Source of the DNA: Deltaproteobacteria bacterium
GTDB lineage: Bacteria > Desulfobacterota > Desulfobacteria > Desulfobacterales > ETH-SRB1
DNA: 11,874 nucleotides
Assembly (NCBI GenBank): GCA_019314185.1
Contig: JAFCZU010000057.1
Span: 1 to 11,874 of the forward strand
Direction of reading: 5' to 3'
Shown: positions 1 to 6,200 of the stretch, piece after piece
Numbering within the stretch: the stretch's first letter is position 1
Layout of the letters: each line of letters begins with the position of its first letter
Position numbers and translations under genes: made by a program
The notes under the pieces: generated by a model
The model's input: only the letters and a program-made list of their open reading frames with translations
The model's database searches: none
Told to the model about the DNA's origin: nothing

Positions 1-195
<195 letters not shown>

Positions 196-222
196 TTAAA
201 CTTTGTTTTTATGAAATTGTAT

Positions 223-239
223 ATCAAGAGGCGTGCCAA
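223..239 (-). promoter_or_regulatory. Sigma-54-like promoter of nifH
   Basis: Read on the minus strand the site is TTGGCACGCCTCTTGATATA, matching TGGCACG-N4-TTGCW except for A in place of C in the -12 element. It lies about 50 nt before the nifH ATG, the usual distance for nif promoters. A nearly identical site precedes the amidotransferase-like gene at 3735-3751, which strengthens the call. I found no perfect NifA site (TGT-N10-ACA) upstream. Confidence 0.65.
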
Positions 240-387
240 CTCTGTGCGGTGAATATGTTTGCATGCCTAACTATCGAATATTATAGATTGAAACTAACGT
301 GTTTAGCACTCTGTTTCCTGTAAAGCATGTGGTATGGTACGCTACAAAATGGTAGGGTTTGAGGCCTTTTCGACCGGAATGTAGGAA

Positions 388-435
388 AGGGATTTAGGAA
401 TTGAGGGATTTAGGAATTTAGGAATTGAGGAATTG
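388..435. repeat. Degenerate 8-bp tandem repeat, six units
   Basis: Six consecutive octamers can be read: AGGGATTT, AGGAATTG, AGGGATTT, AGGAATTT, AGGAATTG, AGGAATTG. The period is exact although the units vary at two positions. It lies in the nifH/ptsP spacer and codes for nothing evident. Confidence 0.85.
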
Positions 436-567
436 CCGTACCTTGTTTGAGCCATTATTCGGATTTATTTCCTTTCCTTGAAGAGTCCGGCATAATATGT
501 GCATGAAAATTTTTTCTAATTGCTGTTCAATACAGCGATCGACAACAGCACGAGGAGTGATATCGAA

Positions 568-2877
568 ATGGATAGAGATAAAATCAGCATACTGAAAGAT
601 ATCGGAAGGATAATAACCGAATCTTCCCGACCGCACAGGACGCTGGAAAAAATTGTCGAACTTGTTGCCGGCAAATTTAACACAGATGTATGTTCCATAT
701 ATCTTCTGGATACAGATAAACAGTCTCTTGTATTACAGGCAACCGTCGGATTACGTAAAGAATCCATAGGCAGAGTTCGAATGAGCATTCATGAAGGACT
801 CACCGGTCTTGTTTTGGAAGAAATGAGACCGGTATTTGTTGTAAATCCGACTGCACATCATAGATATAAGTTTTTCGAAAAAAGCGGCGAAGAGATTTAC
901 AGCACATATTTGGGTGTCCCTCTGATACATCTCCAAAATCCGCTCGGCGTGCTTGTCGTTCAAACCTTAAACAAAGATGCTGTTACCAAATCAGACATTA
1001 CCCTGTTTTCAACTATAGCCAGCCAAATCTCCGCAACGGTAGCCTATACCGGGCTTTTTGAAGACCTGAAAAAAGAGCGGCAGGACCGGCAAGACTTAGA
1101 AGAAAAGCTGTTGGAAGAGGTGGAAATACGCTCTGAGAAAAAAGCAAAAAAGGGAAAGAAAGGGCTGATCAAAGGCTTGCCTGTATCGCCTGGTTTTGCC
1201 GAAGGTCATGCGCACTATCTTGGAAAAAGCATTGGATTTGACGAAATAGAATATGAGGAGACAGAAGACATAACATCTGAAATCAGCAGACTTGAAGCCG
1301 CATTTACACGTTCTCAGGAAGAAATCATAGCTCTTACAAAACACGTAAAAGATATGTCGGGTCAAGATGAAGCTATCCTGAATGCACAGATCATGTATCT
1401 CCGGGACAGGTCTTTTAAAAATAAAATAATAGCGCATATTAAGAAAGAAGTCTCTTGTGCCGAATATGCCCTGAAAAAGTCTGTCTTAAAATATGTAGAG
1501 TTTTTTTTCAGCATGGAGGATCCCTATTTAAGAGAGAGAGGCTCTGACATAGAGGATATAGGCAAACGGGTATTGAGAAAACTCCTTGGATATGAAGGAC
1601 AGGAAACCAGGCAATTTAAAAAAGAAACAGTTGTTATTGCTTCTGATATTTCGCCCATAGACCTTATCAGCCTCAAACAGAACAACTTGAAAGGAATTGT
1701 TCTTTCCAGGGGTGGGAAGACATCTCATGCGGTGATCCTGGCCAAATCGTTTGAGATACCGATGGTGATCGGTGTAAGAGACATGCTGGATACCGTAAAA
1801 GAAAACGATTTTTTAATCGTTGACGGAACATCGGGTCTTGTCTTCAGCAAACCTCCGCAGGTGATCATTGACGAATACGACAGGTTAAAGGCGGAAAAAA
1901 TAAATAAGTTTCAACAGCTTGATGTCCTGAGAAACTTGGCGGCCAAGACAAAAGATGGTTATGAAATCAAGCTCGGCGCAAATATCGGACTCTTGTCAGA
2001 CCTTGAACTGGTCAAAAAATACGGAGGGGATCATATAGGACTTTACAGAACTGAGTTTCCCTTTCTTGCGAGAAAGGAATTTCCATCGGAAAATGAGCAG
2101 TTTTTATTATATAAAAAAGTAGTAGAAGGCGCAGAAGGAAGACCTGTGACTATCCGCACACTCGATATCGGCGGAGATAAATTTTTATCTTATCTCGATT
2201 ACCCCAAGGAACAAAATCCGTATCTTGGTTGGAGATCGATCAGGGTTTCTCTTGATCTGGATGATATCTTCAGAACGCAGATAAGAGCTATATTAAAGGC
2301 ATCGGCTTTTGGGCGCATAAAAATACTATTTCCCATGATAACATCAGCAGGCGAAGTAAGAAGCATTGTTTCGCTTCTAAATGAAGAAAAGACTTTCCTG
2401 AAAAAGGAAGAAGTCCCATTTGATGCAACAATCAACATAGGCATAATGATCGAGGTTCCGGGCGCTGTTAAAATTTTGGATAGATTGCTTAATTATATAG
2501 ATTTCGTGAGTATCGGTACCAATGACCTTATTCAATATACTCTGGCGGTGGACAGGAACAATCAGAAAGTGGCATCATTGTATAATCCACTGCATCCTGC
2601 TGTGATTTCTACAATTCTCGATGTGGTATCGATCTGCAAGAAAAACAACAAAGAAGTCAGTATCTGTGGCGAGGCAGCCTCCAATCCCCTCTGCGCCTAT
2701 CTTTTTGTCGGTATGGAAACAGACCAGCTGAGCATGAATCCTGCTTCCATTCCTATTATAAAGAATTTGATTAGAAAAATTACATTAACAAACGCAAAAG
2801 AGGCATTAAACAGTATAGCATTCATGGAGGATGCCGAAGAAATAGCAGCATTTCTAAACGAGGTCTTGCCAGCTTGA
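568..2877 (+). CDS. ptsP: Phosphoenolpyruvate-protein phosphotransferase PtsP (enzyme I-Ntr) with N-terminal GAF domain
   Basis: EI-Ntr autophosphorylates from PEP and passes phosphate to an NPr/EIIA-Ntr relay that reports nitrogen and carbon status in the cytoplasm. With the ATG at 568 the protein has 769 residues, close to the usual PtsP length. A GAF domain spans about 25-165 and a charged, coiled linker about 166-200. The PEP-utilising N domain starts at GLPVSPGFAEG (about 203). The phospho-accepting histidine is His387 in GGKTSHAVILA. PEP/Mg-binding signatures follow: GLYRTEFPFL (about 491) and GTNDLIQYTLAVDRN (about 650). The catalytic cysteine is Cys700 in SICGEAA. I chose ATG 568 because GAGGAG stands 10 nt upstream; a TTG at 520 would add 16 unconserved residues. 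It is divergent from nifH and its stop lies 24 bp from the convergent amidotransferase-like gene. No NPr gene is next to it. Confidence 0.95.
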   Translation: MDRDKISILKDIGRIITESSRPHRTLEKIVELVAGKFNTDVCSIYLLDTDKQSLVLQATVGLRKESIGRVRMSIHEGLTGLVLEEMRPVFVVNPTAHHRYKFFEKSGEEIYSTYLGVPLIHLQNPLGVLVVQTLNKDAVTKSDITLFSTIASQISATVAYTGLFEDLKKERQDRQDLEEKLLEEVEIRSEKKAKKGKKGLIKGLPVSPGFAEGHAHYLGKSIGFDEIEYEETEDITSEISRLEAAFTRSQEEIIALTKHVKDMSGQDEAILNAQIMYLRDRSFKNKIIAHIKKEVSCAEYALKKSVLKYVEFFFSMEDPYLRERGSDIEDIGKRVLRKLLGYEGQETRQFKKETVVIASDISPIDLISLKQNNLKGIVLSRGGKTSHAVILAKSFEIPMVIGVRDMLDTVKENDFLIVDGTSGLVFSKPPQVIIDEYDRLKAEKINKFQQLDVLRNLAAKTKDGYEIKLGANIGLLSDLELVKKYGGDHIGLYRTEFPFLARKEFPSENEQFLLYKKVVEGAEGRPVTIRTLDIGGDKFLSYLDYPKEQNPYLGWRSIRVSLDLDDIFRTQIRAILKASAFGRIKILFPMITSAGEVRSIVSLLNEEKTFLKKEEVPFDATINIGIMIEVPGAVKILDRLLNYIDFVSIGTNDLIQYTLAVDRNNQKVASLYNPLHPAVISTILDVVSICKKNNKEVSICGEAASNPLCAYLFVGMETDQLSMNPASIPIIKNLIRKITLTNAKEALNSIAFMEDAEEIAAFLNEVLPA

Positions 2878-2901
2878 AAAGAACTCGAGTACAGTGTATA
2901 A

Positions 2902-3621
2902 TTATGATATTAATTTCATGTAATTGCTGAATATGAGTTCAAACTGCTCGCTCATGAGGGCTTCGTGTTTCTCAGCATCTTTCAATAAAGCTGACATATC
3001 TATAGAAGGAGGTTGCGACAGCCATCTTTCATCGCCTTTCACCCAATCTTTAACATCTGAAACAGTGGCGGCCTGATTGTCGAACTGGAGCCCGATAATG
3101 TATGGCCGATCTTTTACAGAAATAGCCTCTACCTGGCATTCCGCCGAAGTAACCAACACCTCAATCTCCTTGGGCATTGGCGGCAAGACTGCTTGAGCAT
3201 GCCACTTGAAAAGAGGAAAGGATCTGGACATGCCGTTAAACAGTGGGTGTCTGCGACCATCTTTCGTAAGATAACCTGTAATAAATCCAACACTACGGCA
3301 AAAATTAGAACCTGTCTCAACTCCGAGTGCATCCGCAAGAAGCTGGTGGCCAAGGCAGAATCCAAGATATGGCTTATCCGCTTCAAGAAATTGACGTATG
3401 ATTTGCTTTTCGTTTTTTAAAAATGGATATTCACTTTCTTGATCCACGTTGGGGCTGCCACCCAAAACGATCAATCCGTCATACAAACCAGTATCCGGAA
3501 TAGACTTGTGCCAGACCTCGATAACGTCAAGCCGAGCGTCACATTTCTCTGCTGATCGGATGAGATATGTTCCAGTTCCTTCCCAGGGCATGTGCTGGAA
3601 AACAAGAAATTGTTTTGTCAT
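2902..3621 (-). CDS. Class I glutamine amidotransferase-like protein with degenerate catalytic triad
   Basis: The 239-residue product has the GMP-synthase-like GATase1 fold: a start LVFQHMPWEGTG typical of stand-alone family members, the oxyanion strand GLIVLGGSPNV (about 50-58), and the nucleophile elbow GFCLGHQLLADALG with Cys89. KWHAQAV follows near 140. Where active members have QFHxE, this protein reads GLQFDNQ, so the catalytic His and Glu are Asp181 and Gln183. Glutamine hydrolysis is therefore doubtful, and it may be a binding or regulatory relative. Two in-frame ATGs are possible. The one at 3621 has a weak GGGAT about 9 nt upstream and gives the family-like N-terminus; the one at 3636 has no ribosome site. 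The promoter is nearly identical to that of nifH, which suggests co-expression under nitrogen limitation. The substrate is unknown. Confidence 0.85.
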   Translation of the reverse strand: MTKQFLVFQHMPWEGTGTYLIRSAEKCDARLDVIEVWHKSIPDTGLYDGLIVLGGSPNVDQESEYPFLKNEKQIIRQFLEADKPYLGFCLGHQLLADALGVETGSNFCRSVGFITGYLTKDGRRHPLFNGMSRSFPLFKWHAQAVLPPMPKEIEVLVTSAECQVEAISVKDRPYIIGLQFDNQAATVSDVKDWVKGDERWLSQPPSIDMSALLKDAEKHEALMSEQFELIFSNYMKLIS

Positions 3622-3685
3622 ATTGCTGAATCCCATAAGTATTTCGATTTGTTATATAACTCTCATCGGAAGTATTCCTGTAGTG

Positions 3686-3700
3686 GCCGGTAAAACCGGC
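3686..3700 (-). other. Hairpin in the 5' leader of the amidotransferase-like gene
   Basis: GCCGGT-AAA-ACCGGC forms a 6-bp GC-rich perfect stem with a 3-nt loop. It lies between the sigma-54-like promoter and the start codon, so it would be in the untranslated leader. No U-run follows on the minus strand, so it is not an ordinary terminator. Confidence 0.5.
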
Positions 3701-3734
3701 TCTATTTTGATAATCTTGTTGTAAGACTATATAT

Positions 3735-3751
3735 ATCAAGAGACGTGCCAA
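3735..3751 (-). promoter_or_regulatory. Sigma-54-like promoter of the amidotransferase-like gene
   Basis: The minus strand reads TTGGCACGTCTCTTGATATA, a TGGCACG-N4-TTG arrangement with A for C in the -12 box. It is the same as the nifH promoter at 19 of 21 positions, including bases outside the -24/-12 core. It lies about 115 nt before the start at 3621. Confidence 0.65.
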
Positions 3752-3968
3752 AGAAGATAAATATTGCGGAGAATCATCACAATTAGAAGATATTATTACT
3801 AAAAGTTCTCAAGGCAGAACGGTGCTAGCGTGAGAAAAGCTGGATATAAAACTACATTTTCGTTATTATTTGCTATATTTTTTACGTAATTGTATTTAGA
3901 ACATGGCAATGAATTCTGTAAAAAAGTAATATTTTGTCAAAACAAGAGATGAGCGAAAATGAAAAAGA

Positions 3969-4112
3969 TCAAGGCCGATTAAAAATTTTATTCGGCCCTT
4001 TACCCTTTTGACTTTTTACAACAACATCATACAGGCTCTTTCTAAGATCAAGATGTTTGTTTAAAGCCTTGCTGATTTCATAAAGCAGAGTAACTTCTTC
4101 TATACGTTTCAT
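3969..4112 (-). pseudogene. Truncated NifA-like N-terminal fragment
   Basis: An ATG at 4112 opens a 47-codon frame. Residues 1-29 include EEVTLLYEISKALNKHLDL and then RKSLYD, which resembles the start of the GAF region of NifA activators in anaerobic Proteobacteria/Desulfobacterota (IEELTLLYEISKALN... pattern from memory of the family). After that point the similarity stops and the frame runs through VVKSQKGKG into the palindrome and a TGA at 3969. The AAA+ and DNA-binding domains are absent. There is only a weak ribosome site. The breakpoint coincides with ACTTTTTAC (4011-4019), a word found again at 4184-4192, so a repeat-linked deletion or insertion is a plausible cause. It is best seen as a decayed remnant; a functional nifA presumably lies elsewhere. 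Confidence 0.6.
3973..3997. terminator. Near-perfect palindrome, possible bidirectional terminator
   Basis: GGCCGA (3973-3978) pairs with TCGGCC (3992-3997), and the interior TAAAA/TTTTA also pairs, with one T-T mismatch. The stem spans 25 nt. No clean U-run follows on either strand (TT then GATCTTTTTC on the minus strand), so termination is only a suggestion. The palindrome supplies the last codons of the nifA-like fragment. Confidence 0.4.
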
Positions 4113-4182
4113 GCCAACCTGAATATTTTGTATGGGCAAAAAAAGCATCGCCCAATATATTGTGGCAGAAAATCGATTTTCT

Positions 4183-4204
4183 AACTTTTTACGAGACCAT
4201 CAGG
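4183..4204 (-). repeat. Dispersed repeat word containing CTCGTAAAAAGT
   Basis: The minus strand reads CTGATGGTCTCGTAAAAAGT. The core CTCGTAAAAAGT occurs again on the plus strand at 8536-8547, and the shorter GTAAAAAGT on the minus strand at 4011-4019. It looks like the end of a dispersed intergenic repeat, but no complete element boundary can be defined here. Confidence 0.45.
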
Positions 4205-4218
4205 TTTAAGCAATCAAA

Positions 4219-4262
4219 ATTACAAATTTGCCAATTGTTACATTTACATATTACAAATTTGC
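4219..4262 (+). promoter_or_regulatory. 13-bp direct repeat, candidate enhancer sites of amtB
   Basis: ATTACAAATTTGC occurs perfectly at 4219-4231 and 4250-4262, 31 bp apart, or about three helical turns. The core ACAAATTTGC is close to a palindrome. The two copies lie about 85-125 bp before the sigma-54 promoter, where activators of the NtrC/NifA class bind. It matches neither the NtrC nor the NifA consensus, so the binding protein is unknown. Confidence 0.4.
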
Positions 4263-4328
4263 AACTTTTTGTTTAATTCTCACACCTCAATACGCATATC
4301 TAATTAACATAACTTAGTTATATTTTTT

Positions 4329-4344
4329 TGGCACACCTATTGCT
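4329..4344 (+). promoter_or_regulatory. Sigma-54 promoter of amtB
   Basis: TGGCAC-ACCTA-TTGCT is a full match to the -24/-12 consensus TGGCAC-N5-TTGCW. Transcription would start near 4355, leaving a leader of about 155 nt before the amtB ATG. Sigma-54 control of amtB under nitrogen limitation is well known in other bacteria. Confidence 0.88.
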
Positions 4345-4444
4345 GGTTCATTTCCATATTACATTACTAACAAAACAAGATTTATAAATCTGCTCTGCAA
4401 AACAAATACGAACATGCCTTAAAGAAGCTCAAGCAAAAAAAGAG

Positions 4445-4466
4445 AAAGGCTTATATCAAGCCTTTT
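4445..4466 (+). terminator. Leader hairpin, possible attenuator upstream of amtB
   Basis: AAAGGCTT (4445-4452) pairs perfectly with AAGCCTTT (4458-4465) around a 5-nt loop, and the 3' arm ends in TTTT. It lies within the amtB leader, 44 nt before the ATG. The short T-run makes termination weak; it could instead be a stability or processing element. Confidence 0.4.
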
Positions 4467-4509
4467 AAAAAGATTCTGACATAACTAACCACGGAGGTAT
4501 ATTACATAG

Positions 4510-5808
4510 ATGAAGACAAAAAGTTTATTTATTACAGTCATTGTTTCTTTTATACCATTTTCTTCAGCTTTTGCCGGTAAAGAGGTTTTGGATTCAGGCG
4601 ACACCGCCTGGATAATAGTGTCAACAGCTCTTGTTATGCTTATGACGCCTGCCGGTCTTGCTCTCTTTTACGGCGGAATGTCAAGGTATAAAAACCTTCT
4701 TAATACCATTGCAATGACCTTTATCGCATACTGCATAGCGAGTGTAATATGGATGATGTGGGGATATACACTTGTCTTTGGAACGGATAATGCGGGCATT
4801 ATAGGAAATTTGAACCACCTGTTCCTAAATGGAATTAGTGTAAACAGCCTGTCAGGAACCATTCCAACTTATGTGTTTGTTCTTTTTCAGATGACATTTG
4901 CCTGTATCACAGTTGCGCTTGTTCTCGGTTCTATAGTTGACAGAATGAAATTTTCTTCGTGGATTGTCTTTACTGTTCTATGGGTTACCTTTGTATATTG
5001 TCCCATTGCCCACTGGGTATGGGGCGGAGGATGGATGGGAAAAATGGGCGCTCTTGATTTCGCCGGTGGAAATGTTGTGCATATAAATGCCGGTGTAGCA
5101 GGTCTTGTCCTTGCCCTGGTTCTTGGAAAACGGTCAGGTTATGGTAAGGAGTCGATGTTTCCCTCAAGTATTGCATTAACCTCTCTTGGCGCTGCTCTCC
5201 TATGGTTTGGATGGTTTGGCTTTAATGCTGGAAGTCAACTTGCTGCGGACGGTGTTGCCGGATCGGCATTCTTGGTAACAAATACCTCTGCAGCAATAGG
5301 GGCGCTTTCGTGGATGTTTATTGAATGGTATGTCAATAAGAAGCCCACAGTCTTGGGTATTGCTTCCGGAGCAGTTGCAGGTCTTGTTGCAATTACACCT
5401 GCAGCCGGATTTGTAAATTTACCGGCATCTCTAATTATTGGATTAGTTGCAGGAATTTTTGGTTTTTACTGTGTTACAGTGGTTAAGAAAAAAATGGGTT
5501 ATGATGATTCTTTGGACGCATTCGGAGTGCATGGAATGTGTGGACTCTGGGGCGCTCTTGCAACAGGCCTTTTTGCGAATCCTTCTATAACCGAAGGCGC
5601 AGCAGGCCTGTTTTATGGAAATCCGAAACAGCTTTGGATTCAAATTGTTTCAATTCTTGCGACTGCATCTTTTACTGCATTCGGAACGTTCATCATCGTG
5701 TATGTAACACGTCTTATTACCGGAGGCATAAGGGTAACACAGGAAGATGAAATAAAAGGTCTTGACAGTTCACTACATAGTGAAAGGGGTTTTGAAATTA
5801 CATTTTAA
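4510..5808 (+). CDS. amtB: Ammonium transporter AmtB
   Basis: The 432-residue product belongs to the Amt/MEP/Rh family of trimeric inner-membrane ammonium channels. A cleavable signal peptide is likely (MKTKSLFITVIV..., AFA-GK near residue 22), followed by about eleven membrane segments. Key residues are present: Asp183 in ALDFAGG, the pore twin histidines His191 (VVHINAG) and His341 (FGVHGMCG), and the signature WFGFNAGSQL near 235. The cytoplasmic tail GGIRVTQEDEIKGLD near the C-terminus is the segment that contacts GlnK in characterised homologues. GGAGGT lies 11 nt before the ATG. A consensus sigma-54 promoter drives it, matching induction under nitrogen limitation. Unlike the common amtB-glnK operon there is no PII gene beside it; the gene is followed by a hairpin and a mobile-element remnant. 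Confidence 0.97.
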   Translation: MKTKSLFITVIVSFIPFSSAFAGKEVLDSGDTAWIIVSTALVMLMTPAGLALFYGGMSRYKNLLNTIAMTFIAYCIASVIWMMWGYTLVFGTDNAGIIGNLNHLFLNGISVNSLSGTIPTYVFVLFQMTFACITVALVLGSIVDRMKFSSWIVFTVLWVTFVYCPIAHWVWGGGWMGKMGALDFAGGNVVHINAGVAGLVLALVLGKRSGYGKESMFPSSIALTSLGAALLWFGWFGFNAGSQLAADGVAGSAFLVTNTSAAIGALSWMFIEWYVNKKPTVLGIASGAVAGLVAITPAAGFVNLPASLIIGLVAGIFGFYCVTVVKKKMGYDDSLDAFGVHGMCGLWGALATGLFANPSITEGAAGLFYGNPKQLWIQIVSILATASFTAFGTFIIVYVTRLITGGIRVTQEDEIKGLDSSLHSERGFEITF

Positions 5809-5824
5809 AAATGACTTATAGTAA

Positions 5825-5853
5825 AGAATCCTGGTCAAAAAGACCAGGATTCT
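5825..5853 (+). terminator. Terminator hairpin after amtB
   Basis: AGAATCCTGGTC pairs perfectly with GACCAGGATTCT: 12 bp with a 5-nt AAAAA loop, 16 nt after the amtB stop codon. There is no U-run, so it may act with a factor or as a 3' stabiliser, but its position and strength argue for the end of the amtB transcript. Confidence 0.7.
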
Positions 5854-5874
5854 CTGGGTAAAATAAATAACATA

Positions 5875-6167
5875 CTCAAGTTTCGCACCCTTGATTTCCA
5901 TCAATATCAAGACGGTAAGGGTTGAAAATAACATTTTTATTGCGAAATCATTTGCTTGTTTTGTAAAAAAGCACCCTGTGCGACATAGATTACGATCAGG
6001 CGCAAAGGAGATATAACTTATTGAATTTAGTGAACTACCAAGCACCAATCTTATATTTATTGATTGGCGCCGTTGTAAATACCACAGGCAGTATATTTCA
6101 CTTTAAAATTTATTTCTAACCCTTACCGTCTAACGCTTTGGACAGATTAAAGGGTGCGAAACTTGAG
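5875..6167. mobile_element. MITE-like non-autonomous transposable element, 293 bp
   Basis: The ends are perfect 18-bp inverted repeats: CTCAAGTTTCGCACCCTT (5875-5892) and its reverse complement (6150-6167). The element is flanked by a perfect 7-bp direct repeat TAACATA (5868-5874 and 6168-6174), as expected of a target-site duplication. A second perfect 14-bp inverted pair lies inside: AGACGGTAAGGGTT (5910-5923) with 6118-6131. There is no transposase; the only frame with a good ribosome site is a 32-codon TTG frame at 6021-6119. It lies between the convergent ends of amtB and rmuC and damages neither. The parent insertion-sequence family cannot be named from the termini alone. Confidence 0.82.
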
Positions 6168-6200
6168 TAACATATATGTCCGCACCGAAAACGCGCTTAC

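Larger units (their letters stand above)
3622..4509. other. Long intergenic region between the amidotransferase-like gene and amtB
   Basis: These 888 bp contain no intact gene. From left to right they hold a leader hairpin, a sigma-54-like promoter firing left, an AT-rich stretch at 3752-3968 in which I see nothing, a palindrome, a nifA-like fragment, a dispersed repeat word, a 13-bp direct repeat, the amtB sigma-54 promoter and a leader hairpin. Each supported element is listed separately. Confidence 0.6.

Noticed and set aside
240..390. NifA upstream activator site (TGT-N10-ACA) before nifH
   Set aside because: I scanned for it and found only TGT/ACA pairs with the wrong spacing, such as N13, so no site is claimed.
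2878..2901. CTCGAG palindrome between the convergent ptsP and amidotransferase-like genes
   Set aside because: Six bases are too short for a terminator, with no stem extension or T-run.
3949..4011. 20-codon frame with an ATG at 3949 and nearby AAGAG
   Set aside because: It runs through the palindrome at 3973-3997 and is too short to support; AAGAG is too close to the ATG to act as a good ribosome site.
5773..6048. 91-codon minus-strand frame covering the end of amtB and the left half of the MITE
   Set aside because: It crosses the 3' end of amtB, the terminator hairpin and a transposon end, has no family resemblance, and its composition is not protein-like.
6021..6119. 32-codon frame inside the MITE starting at TTG, with AAAGGAG 10 nt upstream
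   Set aside because: It has an attractive ribosome site but an unremarkable hydrophobic peptide, and its last codons overlap the inner inverted repeat. No family was recognised, and there is no support beyond the ribosome site.
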